From CAVVXN01 sp963772585 (GTDB taxonomy: Bacteria > Planctomycetota > PLA2 > JAEUHO01), in contig CAVYXV010000010.1 in assembly GCA_963772585.1 (NCBI GenBank), positions 248,001 through 312,000 on the forward strand: a stretch of 64,000 nucleotides of DNA. Reading direction: 5' to 3'. The notes under the pieces were generated by a model that was given only the letters and a program-made list of their open reading frames with translations, was not told the origin of the DNA and made no database searches. Made by a program: the position numbers and the translations under genes. Shown piece after piece: positions 16,509 through 25,408 of this stretch. Numbering within the stretch: position 1 is the stretch's first letter; every line of letters begins with the position of its first letter.

Positions 16509-18799
16509 GTCCCGCCCTGGCGCGCCTCGTGGAGGCGGCGCGCACCCAGGGCCGGACCCTCCTGACCGAACCCGAGGGCCTCGATGTCGTCCGGGACCTC
16601 GGCATCGCGGTCCCGCACCACGCCGTGCTCCCCGCCGCCGGCACGGCGAAAGCCCTCGACGCGGTGGATCTGGACGCGTTCCCCGGCTCCCGCGTCGTCT
16701 TGAAGGTCGTGAGCGCCTCCCTCGTGCACAAGAGCGACGCGGGGGGCGTGCGTTTCCTCGAGAAGGATCCGCGCGCCGTGCGGCGCGGGCTCGCGGACAT
16801 GGCCGCCGCCTTCGCCGGCCACCCGGTCCGCGGCTTCCTGCTCGCCGCGTTCGTCCCGCACGATCCGTCGCTCGGCGGTCAGCTCCTCCTGGGCATGCGG
16901 CACACCGAGGAGTTCGGTCCCGTCGTCACCTTCGGGCCGGGCGGCATCCACGCCGAGTTCCTCGCGAGGAACCTGAGGCCCCGGCGCGGGGGAGCGATCT
17001 TCTCGCCGCTGCTCGCCTCGCCGCTGCTCGTCGAGGCCGCGCTGGAGCAGTCGGCGGTCACGCCCGCCGCGACGGGCCGCCTGCGCGGGCAGCCGAGCTT
17101 CGTCACCATGGAGGACCTCAGGGATCTGGTGCTCCGCCTGCTCGCCTTCGCCGCCGAAGCGGTGCCCGAGCCCGTCCTCGAACTCGAGATCAACCCGCTC
17201 GTCTTCTCCCCGGACGGGCCGGTCGCGCTCGACGCCGTCGTCCGGATCGCCGGAGCGCGGGAGAGCGACGCGGTCGAGGGGCCGTTGCGTCCGCTCGACA
17301 AGGTGGCGAAGCTCCTCCAGCCCGCGAGCATTGCGATCCAGGGCGTGTCGCAGGGCTCGAATCCCGGGCGCACGATCCTCGCCGGCGTGCTCCGCGAGGG
17401 GTACCCGAAGGAGCGGGTCACGGTCATCAAGCCCGGCGTGGATCGGATCGACGGGTGCCGCTGCGTTCCCGACGTCGCATCGCTCCCCGAGCGCGTGGAC
17501 CTGCTGGTGGTCTCCGTCGCGGCCGAGCAGGTCCCGGGGATCCTCGAGGAGGTCGTCCGGGGGGAGCGGGCGGAGAGCGTCATCCTCGTCGCGGGCGGCC
17601 TGGGCGAGCGGCGCGGGACCGAGGTGCACGTGGAGCGGATCCGGGCCGCCATCCGCCGCGCCCGCGAGACCCCGTGGAGGGGACCGGTCGTGAACGGCGG
17701 GAACTGCCTGGGCGTCCGCTCGACGGCGGGGCGCTTCGACACCCTGTTCATCCCCGAGTACAAGCTCCGCTACCCGCCAGGCGAGCCCGCGCCGCTCGCG
17801 GTCGTCTCGCAGAGCGGCGCGTTCGCCGTCTCCCGGGCGAGCCGGCTGGGGAGAGTCAACCCTCGCACGATCGTGACCCTCGGCAACCAGATCGACCTGA
17901 CGGTGGGCGACTACCTGCAGGTGTTGAAGGACGACCCCGCGATCCGCGTCTTTGCCTGCTACGTGGAGGGCTTTCGCCGCGGCGACGGCGCCCGGTGGCT
18001 CGATGCGTGCCGCGCAATCACTTCGAGCGGACGCGTGGTCGTCCTGTACCGCGCCGGCCGCACCCCGGCCGGCCGGGAGGCCACCGCCTCCCACACCGCC
18101 TCCGTCGCGGGCGACTACGCGGTGACGCGCGCGCTCGCCGAAGCCGCCGGCGCCGTCGTGGTCGAGACGCTGGAGGACTACGACGACCTCGTCCGGCTGT
18201 TCGTCCTCCTCGGGACGGAGCCCGTCCCGGGGCGACGGCTCGGCGCCCTCTCCAACGCCGGTTTCGAGGTCGTGGCGATGGCCGACAACCTGGGCCCCTT
18301 CGTACCGGCGACCTTCTCGGACGACACCCACGCGGCGCTGGAGCGGCTCCTGGCCCGCCGGCACCTCGAGGGGATCGTCGGCGTCAAGAACCTCCTCGAC
18401 CTCACGCCGATCGTGGACGACGCCGCCTACGAGGAGGCGGTCCGGCTCGTCCTCGCCGACCCCGGGGTGGACGTGGGCGTCGTGGGGTGCGTGCCGTTCA
18501 CCGGCGCGCTGGAGACGGTCGCGGCCGGCGAGGGGCACGCCGAGGACCTGACGAAGCCGGGATCGATCGTCTCGCGGCTCGCCCGCCTGTTCCGGGAGCG
18601 CAGGAAGCCCTGGGTGGGGGTGGTGGACGCCGGACCGCTCTACGACCCCATGGCGGAGGTGCTTCTCGCCGCCGGGGTGCCGACCTTCCGCCATGCCGAC
18701 CGGGCGCTGAGGCTCTTGGGGCGGTACGTGACGCGGGGTCCGGCCGCCCCGCCGATGGGAGGATCCGGTCTCCGCGTGCGTGTCGGGGCCCCTCCGTGA
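16493..18799 (+). CDS. NDP-forming acyl-CoA synthetase, beta-alpha domain order
   Basis: 768 residues. The N-terminal ATP-grasp (beta-type) half, about 1-235, has LKVVSASLVHKSDAGGV and EFGPVVTFGPGG. The C-terminal alpha-type half has a CoA-binding Rossmann segment from about 270 (LLQPASIAIQGVSQGSNPGRT), succinyl-CoA-ligase-like VVSQSGAFAVSRA, and the phospho-His motif TASHTASVAGDY with His534. Single-chain members usually place alpha before beta; here the order is reversed. Reaction: acyl-CoA + ADP (or GDP) + phosphate to acid + CoA + ATP (or GTP). Overlap with iorB and the operon context imply that aryl-CoA from the oxidoreductase is the substrate, giving substrate-level ATP from aromatic amino acids. 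Confidence 0.92.
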   Translation: MRDPVSPALARLVEAARTQGRTLLTEPEGLDVVRDLGIAVPHHAVLPAAGTAKALDAVDLDAFPGSRVVLKVVSASLVHKSDAGGVRFLEKDPRAVRRGLADMAAAFAGHPVRGFLLAAFVPHDPSLGGQLLLGMRHTEEFGPVVTFGPGGIHAEFLARNLRPRRGGAIFSPLLASPLLVEAALEQSAVTPAATGRLRGQPSFVTMEDLRDLVLRLLAFAAEAVPEPVLELEINPLVFSPDGPVALDAVVRIAGARESDAVEGPLRPLDKVAKLLQPASIAIQGVSQGSNPGRTILAGVLREGYPKERVTVIKPGVDRIDGCRCVPDVASLPERVDLLVVSVAAEQVPGILEEVVRGERAESVILVAGGLGERRGTEVHVERIRAAIRRARETPWRGPVVNGGNCLGVRSTAGRFDTLFIPEYKLRYPPGEPAPLAVVSQSGAFAVSRASRLGRVNPRTIVTLGNQIDLTVGDYLQVLKDDPAIRVFACYVEGFRRGDGARWLDACRAITSSGRVVVLYRAGRTPAGREATASHTASVAGDYAVTRALAEAAGAVVVETLEDYDDLVRLFVLLGTEPVPGRRLGALSNAGFEVVAMADNLGPFVPATFSDDTHAALERLLARRHLEGIVGVKNLLDLTPIVDDAAYEEAVRLVLADPGVDVGVVGCVPFTGALETVAAGEGHAEDLTKPGSIVSRLARLFRERRKPWVGVVDAGPLYDPMAEVLLAAGVPTFRHADRALRLLGRYVTRGPAAPPMGGSGLRVRVGAPP

Positions 18800-18917
18800 C
18801 CGAGGCTCCGTCCTCTCCAGGACTCCCTCCCGGCCGGACCCGTAGGGCCCGTATTTGGGCCGGCGGTGGCGGCCGGAGAAGATCCGGGCGTCATCTGGCC
18901 GATAGTCCAGCGCCGTG

Positions 18918-20258
18918 ATGACGCAACAACAGGACACCGCGTTGATCATGCGCGCCTGCCGGGGCGACGGGGGCGCGTTCGAGGAACTGGGCCGTCTCTA
19001 CGGCCCCGCGCTGCACGCCCTGATCGTCGGGCAGGGAGGCGAACAGGGCGCCAACGAGACGTTGCAGGCCGTGCTCGACCGCGCGCGGGAGGGCGTCGCG
19101 ACGTTCGGGGACCCGTCGGGTGCCGGCCCGTGGCTCGTCCGCCTGGTCCACGATTTCGCGCCGAAGCGCGCGCCGAAGGGCGGCTCCGGCGCCTTCGCGG
19201 CGATCCGCGACCTGCCGCCGGGACGGCGCGATGCGCTCCTCCTCCGCCTGATGGCGCGGGTGGACGGGTGGGAGATCGCGCGGTTGCTCGGCGAGGAGCC
19301 CGACCGGATCCGGGAGGACCTCGCCAGCGGCGCCGCCGTGGTCCTGGGGCGGCAGGTCACGTCCGACGAGCGCGCCTACCTCATGGACCCGGAAGCGACG
19401 TCGGCGGCCGCGGTGCGCTCGCTGGAGTCGTCGCTGGAGCGGCTCCGCTTCGTGCCGAGGAAGCCGCCGCGGGAACTTCCCTGGCGGAAGATCTTCGTGG
19501 GCGTCGCCCTCCTGATCGTCGCCGCGGGCGTCGGTCTCTACCTCTCCCGGCCCAAGACGAATCCGAGCGACTGGCTCGTCGTCTGGACGTACGGCGCGGA
19601 GGGTTCGGTACGGTTGTCGCCGGGGCAGTGGTTCGAGACCGGGGCCGACCGCCGCGCCCGTCTGGCGGTGGGGGACGTCGGTCACGTGGACCTCGAACCC
19701 GGATCCCGGATCGTCGTGCGCGACGGCGCGGAGGGATGGCGCATGGACCTGGAGCGGGGGGCCGTCGCCGCCGAGATCCACGCGAAGCCGCGTCGCTTTT
19801 CCATCCACACGCCGGCCGGCACGGTCGTGGATCTCGGGTGCGCCTTCTTCCTGGAGCTGCCCGCCGACGGGGACGGCTTCGTGAACGTCACCGAAGGACA
19901 GGTCGAGATGGCCTACGCGGACGGCTCGAAGTGCTTCCTGCCCACGGGGGCGCGGGTCGAGCTCCACAAGAGCGGTCCCCCCGGGATCCCGTACTTCCCC
20001 GAGGCGCCGGAAGCGCTCCGCGACGTCGACCCGACAGGAGAGAACGCGCTCGTGGCCGCCATGTCGGCGGAGGCCCCGGCCGACACGCTGACCCTGTTCC
20101 ACCTGCTGCCGCGCGTCGACGAAGAGTCGCGAAGCCTGATCGTCGTGCGCATCAGCGAACTGGTTCCGCTGCCCGACGGCGTCCAGACCGAGGCGATCGT
20201 CGCGCTCGACCCGAAGGCCCTCGCCGCCTGGGAGAGGCGCCTCCGCGAGGAGTGGTAG
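18918..20258 (+). CDS. Sigma-like/FecR fusion with one membrane helix
   Basis: 446 residues in three parts. Residues 5-85 resemble sigma region 2 (IMRACRGDGGAFEELGRLYG and the degenerate AGPWLVRLVHDFAP). Residues 98-145 resemble region 4 (LPPGRRDALLLRLMARVDGW, EIARLLGEEPDRIREDL). A basic segment leads to a single membrane helix at 192-209. The C-terminal domain, about 220-330, is FecR-like: WTYGAEGSVRLSPG, RFSIHTPAGTVVDLGCAFFL, VNVTEGQVEM. In classical systems the ECF sigma and FecR are separate proteins. Here a tethered sigma-like domain and a periplasmic sensor share one chain; region 2 is weak, so it may be a degenerate adaptor. GTG at 18915 directly precedes the chosen ATG. Confidence 0.75.
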   Translation: MTQQQDTALIMRACRGDGGAFEELGRLYGPALHALIVGQGGEQGANETLQAVLDRAREGVATFGDPSGAGPWLVRLVHDFAPKRAPKGGSGAFAAIRDLPPGRRDALLLRLMARVDGWEIARLLGEEPDRIREDLASGAAVVLGRQVTSDERAYLMDPEATSAAAVRSLESSLERLRFVPRKPPRELPWRKIFVGVALLIVAAGVGLYLSRPKTNPSDWLVVWTYGAEGSVRLSPGQWFETGADRRARLAVGDVGHVDLEPGSRIVVRDGAEGWRMDLERGAVAAEIHAKPRRFSIHTPAGTVVDLGCAFFLELPADGDGFVNVTEGQVEMAYADGSKCFLPTGARVELHKSGPPGIPYFPEAPEALRDVDPTGENALVAAMSAEAPADTLTLFHLLPRVDEESRSLIVVRISELVPLPDGVQTEAIVALDPKALAAWERRLREEW

Positions 20259-20313
20259 CGCGCGGGCCGCGGGGTCCGTTGACAGGCGGAGAACGCGTTG
20301 GCAGGGTGACGGG

Positions 20314-21666
20314 ATGGGATCCCTCTCTCGCGCGACCCGGTGGCTCGTTGCCGGTCTCCTCCTGTTCGCCGGGACGGGTCCCGTGCGGGTCGCTTCGGCC
20401 GAGGACGAGGCGTCCGCTCCGGACCTCGCGGCCCTCCTGGCCGATGCGGTGGATCGCCCCACCGCGGACGGGAGGAAGCAGGCCGCCCTCGTCCTCGCAC
20501 ACCGCCAGGACGTGACCGTCGATCGCTGGATCGACGCCATGCGCGCGTTCGGCACGTTCGCGGCCGCCCCGGCCGGCGTCTGGGCCTACGACGTGGCGCT
20601 CCCCTCGGACACCCCTCGCCTGCGCACCGCGCACACCACGGTCTACGTGCCGGCCGGCTACGACCCGAAGCAGCCGGCGCCGCTCCTGCTGGCGCTCCAC
20701 GGCGCGGGCGGGCGCGGCGAGGACATGGTGCCCCTGTGGCGGGCGACCGCCGACGCGCTGGGGATGCTCGTCGTCGCGCCGACCGAGGCGGGCGAGAACG
20801 CCGGTTACGGCTTCACGGAGCGGGAACGCGACGACGCCCTCGCCGTCCTGCGCTGGGCCCGTCGGCGCTACGACGTGGACGAGAACCGCATCCACCTGAC
20901 GGGCGTCAGCCGCGGCGGGCACCTGGCGTGGGATCTCGCGCTCCGTCACCCGACGGGTTGGGCGTCCCTCGCCGTGATGATCGGCGGGCCCCGCCTCGCC
21001 GTCGCCGGGGGCCAGAACAACCTGCGCTACGCGGAGAACGTCGCCCATCTTCCGATCCGCGATCTCCAGGGAAAGGGCGACGATCCCCGGCTCCTCGCCG
21101 ATGTAGCCCTGGTCTTCGAGCGGCTCCAGGCCGCGAAGGCCGCGGACGCGAACCTGCTGCTCCAGGAGGGATATGCGCACGGCTTCGACCCCAACGCCGT
21201 GGACTGGGCGGCCTTCTTCGAGGGCGCCCACCGCGACCCGCACCGCGCGACCGTCGTCCGCCGCGCCGCGCGCTCCGGGGAGGGGCGCCAGGCCTGGGCG
21301 GAGATCCTCCGGACGGAGGGCGACGTCCAGGAGACGTTCCCGCTTCGCGTCCGCGCGGTGCGCTGGAACCGCCTGGACGAGGACGAACGGCGCCGCACCA
21401 TGCAGGACCAGGCCGACGAGCACACGGCGCGTATGGAGGTGCGGCGCGAGGCGGACGGGCGCTACGTCGCCCGCACGACCGGCGTGGCCGCCTTCCGCAT
21501 CCTCCTCACCCGCGAAGACCTCCCCGAGAAGGGCCGCATCGAGGTGAGGGCCGATCGCCGCCGCGTCCGTCGGGACGCGGCGGAGGACCAGTCGGTCCTC
21601 CTCGTCGACTTCGCCGAGCACTTCGACCGCACCTTCCTCCCGGTGATGGAGGTCCGCGTTCCCTGA
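20314..21666 (+). CDS. Secreted alpha/beta hydrolase (PHB-depolymerase/feruloyl-esterase-like)
   Basis: 450 residues. The signal peptide has a hydrophobic core at residues 9-20 and cleavage near ASA|EDE. An alpha-helical spacer precedes the hydrolase domain (about 105-300): VYVPAGYDP, then PAPLLLALHGAGGRGEDMVP with the oxyanion HGAGG, nucleophile Ser199 in TGVSRGGH, and a likely catalytic His289 in EGYAHGFDP. The closest families are the LpqC/esterase-PHB type secreted esterases. About 150 extra C-terminal residues form a beta-rich domain of unknown role (VRAVRWNRLDEDE onward). It likely hydrolyses an ester of a plant or storage polymer outside the cytoplasm; the substrate is unknown. Confidence 0.85.
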   Translation: MGSLSRATRWLVAGLLLFAGTGPVRVASAEDEASAPDLAALLADAVDRPTADGRKQAALVLAHRQDVTVDRWIDAMRAFGTFAAAPAGVWAYDVALPSDTPRLRTAHTTVYVPAGYDPKQPAPLLLALHGAGGRGEDMVPLWRATADALGMLVVAPTEAGENAGYGFTERERDDALAVLRWARRRYDVDENRIHLTGVSRGGHLAWDLALRHPTGWASLAVMIGGPRLAVAGGQNNLRYAENVAHLPIRDLQGKGDDPRLLADVALVFERLQAAKAADANLLLQEGYAHGFDPNAVDWAAFFEGAHRDPHRATVVRRAARSGEGRQAWAEILRTEGDVQETFPLRVRAVRWNRLDEDERRRTMQDQADEHTARMEVRREADGRYVARTTGVAAFRILLTREDLPEKGRIEVRADRRRVRRDAAEDQSVLLVDFAEHFDRTFLPVMEVRVP

Positions 21667-21838
21667 GCGCACCGGAGCGGGCGGCGCCCAGGGCGAAGGT
21701 ACCGCGGCGCGATCCGACGACGAGGGCCGCGGCGCACACGGAGCGATGCGACCCCGCGCCACATGTAGAAGGAGTCCACGTCCGGGCACCCTCGGAAGGG
21801 GGACGCGGCCGGCGGCGCCGGGGCACCGGAGGTCGATC

Positions 21839-22438
21839 ATGGGATGGCGCATCCTCGCAGGGGTTGCAGTCGCCGCGGTGTGCATCGGTTGCGGGGGCGG
21901 AGGAGGGAGCGGGGAGCAGACCATCACGATCCCCACGAGTGCGTCCCTGGACGGTCAGATCGCGGCGCTCTCGGGAGCGAACGACGCGCTGGGCTTCGCC
22001 ACCGTCGGTGACGACAGCGGCAACCAGGAGATCCGCGGATTCCTCGTCTTCGACCTCTCCCCCGTCCCTGCCGGGGCCGCCGTGGTCCGGGCGATGCTCG
22101 CCACCAACCAGTTCTCCACCACGGGCACCCCCACGGCCGACCTGGGTCCGGTCGTCCTCGATCTCGTGGACATCGGTGCCAGCCTCGACGCCGGCGATTT
22201 CGGTGCCCCCGCGGCCCAGTCGGCCTTCGCCACGCTCTCGATGTCGGATGTCGACGGCCCGCGACAGGCCGATGTCGGCGCGCAGGTGGCCGATGTGCTC
22301 GCCGGGGGAGGTTCCCGGCTGGACCTTCGCATTCGGTGCCAGCTGCCCAGCGACAACGACGGCGCGATCGACTTCCTTCGCTTCCAGACGGGCGAGAGCG
22401 CCACGCCGAGCATGCTCGTCGTGACGTTTCGGCGGTGA
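21839..22438 (+). CDS. Putative lipoprotein with a DNRLRE-like beta domain
   Basis: 199 residues. The N-terminus has a signal sequence ending in CIGCGGGGG, which suggests a lipid-modified cysteine followed by a glycine spacer, although the residue at -3 is not the usual Leu. The remainder resembles surface jelly-roll domains of the DNRLRE type: IRGFLVFDLSPVPAGAAVVRA and later DFLRFQTGESATPSMLVVTF. Such modules occur in exported proteins of Planctomycetes and Myxobacteria. GGAGG lies eight bases upstream of the ATG. Predicted as an outer-membrane or surface lipoprotein of unknown role. Confidence 0.75.
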   Translation: MGWRILAGVAVAAVCIGCGGGGGSGEQTITIPTSASLDGQIAALSGANDALGFATVGDDSGNQEIRGFLVFDLSPVPAGAAVVRAMLATNQFSTTGTPTADLGPVVLDLVDIGASLDAGDFGAPAAQSAFATLSMSDVDGPRQADVGAQVADVLAGGGSRLDLRIRCQLPSDNDGAIDFLRFQTGESATPSMLVVTFRR

Positions 22439-22568
22439 GCCCGGGAGGCGCGCGAGCTCGCGCCCGAGCGCAGCGGCCCCTGGCCCGGGGACCGTGACGG
22501 GTCTATCCGCGGGGGCAAGGACCTGGAACGGACGCCGCTCCTCGCGTCCCACGCCGGGAGGTGGACCC

Positions 22569-23195
22569 ATGGCCCGTACGATGATCGTTTCCGCCATCAC
22601 CGCGGCGGTGGTCGCGCTCGCCTTCACGCTTCTCGCTCCGCGACCCGGGCCGAAGTCCGACGACAGCGCGGCGATCTCCACCGGATCCGCCGAGTTGGAC
22701 GCCCGACTCGATGCGCTGGAAGACCACGTGGAGTCACTGGGCGCCCGGCTGGACGCTCGCGGGGAAGCCGCGGAGGCGGAGCAGCAACCCGCGTCGTCGG
22801 TGGACGAAGAGACGTTCCAGCGCATGCTGAGGAACCTCGCGTCGGAGAGCGAGAACACCGTGTTCGCCGCGACCCTCGAGTTGGGAAACATGAAGGACCG
22901 ACGGGCCATCGCGTCGCTCGTGGAGGTCCTGCGGACGCACAGCGACTACTACGTTCGGCTGGGCGCGGCGACGGCCCTGGGCGAGATCGGCGCCGTGGAC
23001 GCCGTACCCGCCCTCATCGATGCCCTGGGCGACGCGGACGAGCTGGTCCGCACCGCCGCCGGCGATGCGCTCGAGGCGATCACGAGAGAGAACATCGTCT
23101 TCCTGGCGGGCGCCTCCGAGTCGGAGCGCGCCAAGGCGCAGGAGGCGTGGCGTCGGTGGTGGGCGGACCACGAGGATCGACTCGAGGGTCGGTAG
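22569..23195 (+). CDS. Membrane-anchored HEAT-repeat protein with coiled coil
   Basis: 208 residues. One N-terminal membrane helix or uncleaved signal (residues 4-24) is followed by a short coiled coil (SAELDARLDALEDHVESLGA), a linker, and about three HEAT-like repeats (NTVFAATLELGNMKDRRAIA, YVRLGAATALGEIGAVDAVP, LVRTAAGDALEAITREN). HEAT hairpins usually serve as protein-binding scaffolds; there is no catalytic motif. GGGAGG precedes the ATG. It is convergent with the next gene. Confidence 0.8.
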   Translation: MARTMIVSAITAAVVALAFTLLAPRPGPKSDDSAAISTGSAELDARLDALEDHVESLGARLDARGEAAEAEQQPASSVDEETFQRMLRNLASESENTVFAATLELGNMKDRRAIASLVEVLRTHSDYYVRLGAATALGEIGAVDAVPALIDALGDADELVRTAAGDALEAITRENIVFLAGASESERAKAQEAWRRWWADHEDRLEGR

Positions 23196-23270
23196 CCTCG
23201 GCCGGCGGGAAGGATGGCAGCGGTGTCTGCTGCCCGCCGCGCCTCTCGGGTCGTTCGGGGCGCCGACCGG

Positions 23271-23726
23271 CTATCCGCCCGCGGGCGGCGTCGGCGGTGG
23301 GGGCGTGCGGTCTTCCAGGGGGTCCACGTGGAAGCCGGTCATGCGCCAGGTCCCGCCCGTCTTCACGAAGAGCAGCTTGCCCGTCGTCGTGCCCTTCTCG
23401 TAGGAGAGGTCCAGCGAGACGCTGCCCTCGGTGTCGTGTCCGACCGAGGTGCTCGCGCCGGAGCCGGTCACGCCGGTGATCTCCTTGAAGGCGCCATAGC
23501 CCTCGTGCATGGCGGTCACGAGGCGTTTGAAGTCGTCCATGGTGATCGCCTGGCGGAACGCGTCGGCCGCCTCGGCGTAGACCTCTTCGGCCTTGCCGTC
23601 GCTGATCTCGTGGAGGATGCGGTCGGCGACCGGTCGCAACTCCCTTCCCGTGGACATCGCGAAGAACACGATGGCGCCGATGCCGACGACGACGACGAGG
23701 AGCATGCCGAGCAGGATCTTCTTCAT
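23271..23726 (-). CDS. Small secreted or membrane-anchored protein (DUF4864/DUF3887-like size and layout)
   Basis: 151 residues from ATG at 23726: two lysines, one strong hydrophobic helix (ILLGMLLVVVVGIGAIVFF), then a compact alpha-beta domain with ADRILHEISDGKAEEVYAEA and ending in a strand pattern (GTTTGKLLFVKTGGTWRMTGFHV) and a Pro/Gly tail. The order helix-helix-beta meander resembles small NTF2-like/DUF3887-type accessory domains, but that is only a resemblance. The longer in-frame upstream extension is Arg/Pro-rich and rejected. It is the only minus-strand gene between two plus-strand genes. Confidence 0.7.
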   Translation of the reverse strand: MKKILLGMLLVVVVGIGAIVFFAMSTGRELRPVADRILHEISDGKAEEVYAEAADAFRQAITMDDFKRLVTAMHEGYGAFKEITGVTGSGASTSVGHDTEGSVSLDLSYEKGTTTGKLLFVKTGGTWRMTGFHVDPLEDRTPPPPTPPAGG

Positions 23727-23916
23727 GGCGCGGGAGCATACCCGACCCGTGCCCGGCACGCTCCCCCGGATTCCCGGCGTCGGTCGGCGGACTGCCTCCT
23801 CCCGGCGCCCCTGGCTCGGGAGGACGGCCCGAGTCCCGCCGGAGACGCCCCACGTCCCGGGGAGTGCGTGACGGTCTGGGTGAGACCCCGGATCCCGCGT
23901 AGGAGTACTAGACAGG

Positions 23917-25284
23917 ATGTCCGGCGCCAGCGACCAGCGATCCGACGCGGAGGGCGGGGTCGGCCCTGGCGGGCCCGCCCCCCCCCTCGACCCGACGGGG
24001 TCGGCGGGCATGGCCGGCGCGTGGTTCCACACCACCTTCGTCTCGCTCGGGATCCGCAACTTCCGCCTCTTCTACGTCGGGCAGGGGATCTCGCTCGTCG
24101 GCACCTGGGTGCGGCGGACGTCCATGGGATGGCTCGTCTACCAGATCACGGGCAGCAAGGCGCTGCTCGGACTCGTCACCGGCCTCTCGACGTTTCCGAT
24201 GTTCGTGCTCTCCCCGACGGCGGGGGCGATTGCCGACAAGGTCGACAAGCGGAGGATGATCGTCTTCACGCAGGTCGTGTCCACCCTGTCTTCGGGGGCC
24301 ATCGCGGCGCTCGTGTTCACGGGGGTGATCCGCGTGTGGCACCTGGCCGTGCTCGCGTCGATCAGCGGCGTTGCGTTCGCCTTCGAGATGCCCGCACGTC
24401 AATCCTTCATCATCGAGATGGTGGGCCGTGAGCGACTCACGAACGCCATCGCCCTCAACTCGGGGCTCGTCAATCTCTCTCGGATCCTCGGTCCCGCGCT
24501 GGCCGGCGTGCTGATGGGCACGATCGGCATGGGGTGGTGCTTCACGGTGGATGCGCTCAGCTACCTCGTCGTCACCGCGACCCTGCTGATGCTCGTCCTC
24601 CCACCCTTCGGGAGGCCCCCGCGCGTCGCGGCCACGTGGGTCGAGCGCGTTCACGCCCACGTCCGGGACTTGCGGGAGGGTCTCGTGGAGGTGGCCCGGA
24701 ACCGCCGGGTCAAGATCGTGCTGCTCCTCGTCTTCCTGGTCGGTGCCTTCGGATGGTCCTTCCAGACGCTCATGCCGGCCATCGCGCCGGACTACCTGGG
24801 CCTCACGGAGACGCAGTACGGGGCGTTGATGTCCATGTTCGGGATCGGCGCCATCGGCGGAGCGCTCTTCGTCGCCAGTCGCAATCCCGAGAGGACCCGC
24901 CGGATGCACGCCTTCGGCGGCGTCTGGACGATGACGAGCGGCATGTTCCTCGTCGCGGGACTCGGGGCATGGTTGGGCAGTCGCACCGCCGCGTTCTGGG
25001 CCGTGAGCGGTGCGCTCGCCCTCACGGGTTTCGGGGCGATCACGTTCATGTCCACCGCCAACACGCTGATCCAGACGAGCGTGGAGGACCGGATTCGCGG
25101 ACGGGTGATGGGCATCTGGGCGGTCGCGTTCGGCGGGTCCCTTCCCCTGGGCGCGTTCCTCGCGGGGGCGGTGGCGGAGGCGACCTCCCCATACCTGACG
25201 GTGGCCGTCTTCGCCTCGCTGCTGCTCGTCTGTAGCCTGATCGTCTTCGCTCGCCTGCCGCGTCGGCGACCCGCGGCGCACTGA
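23917..25284 (+). CDS. MFS transporter (EntS/MFS_3-type exporter)
   Basis: 455 residues with 12 predicted membrane helices after a 35-residue soluble start. The MFS_3 features are visible: FRLFYVGQGISLVGTWVRR at the first helix, the loop motif AGAIADKVDKRRM between helices 2 and 3, and FAFEMPARQSFIIEMVGRE in the first half, which is characteristic of enterobactin-exporter-like proteins. The second half starts near residue 265. Likely a proton-driven drug or metabolite exporter in the inner membrane. AGGAG precedes the ATG. No siderophore genes are nearby, so the substrate is open. Confidence 0.92.
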   Translation: MSGASDQRSDAEGGVGPGGPAPPLDPTGSAGMAGAWFHTTFVSLGIRNFRLFYVGQGISLVGTWVRRTSMGWLVYQITGSKALLGLVTGLSTFPMFVLSPTAGAIADKVDKRRMIVFTQVVSTLSSGAIAALVFTGVIRVWHLAVLASISGVAFAFEMPARQSFIIEMVGRERLTNAIALNSGLVNLSRILGPALAGVLMGTIGMGWCFTVDALSYLVVTATLLMLVLPPFGRPPRVAATWVERVHAHVRDLREGLVEVARNRRVKIVLLLVFLVGAFGWSFQTLMPAIAPDYLGLTETQYGALMSMFGIGAIGGALFVASRNPERTRRMHAFGGVWTMTSGMFLVAGLGAWLGSRTAAFWAVSGALALTGFGAITFMSTANTLIQTSVEDRIRGRVMGIWAVAFGGSLPLGAFLAGAVAEATSPYLTVAVFASLLLVCSLIVFARLPRRRPAAH

Positions 25285-25328
25285 GAGGGCGGATCGGTGC
25301 TCGTCTCCGACGCATTCCACCCTCCAGG

Positions 25329-25347
25329 GCGGGGACCGTCTCCCCGC
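25329..25347 (+). terminator. Possible terminator hairpin after the MFS gene
   Basis: GCGGGGA pairs with TCCCCGC (7 bp) around a five-base loop, 45 bases after the MFS stop. There is no T run after the stem, so it is at best a weak or Rho-assisted terminator. Confidence 0.3.
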
Positions 25348-25356
25348 CGTTCCACG

Positions 25357-25386
25357 TTGCAGACTCGAAACGAGTTGGATTTTAGT
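25357..25386 (+). promoter_or_regulatory. Candidate sigma70-type promoter with an internal palindrome
   Basis: TTGCAG (25357-25362) and TTTAGT (25381-25386) are separated by 18 bases. Between them lies ACTCG-AAA-CGAGT (25363-25375), a perfect inverted repeat in the spacer where a repressor or activator dimer could sit. This stretch is noticeably AT-richer than its surroundings. It precedes the membrane protein starting at 25409, leaving only about 20 bases of leader. Assignment by motif only. Confidence 0.35.
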
Positions 25387-25408
25387 AGGATCGGTCCGGG
25401 AGGAGCCG

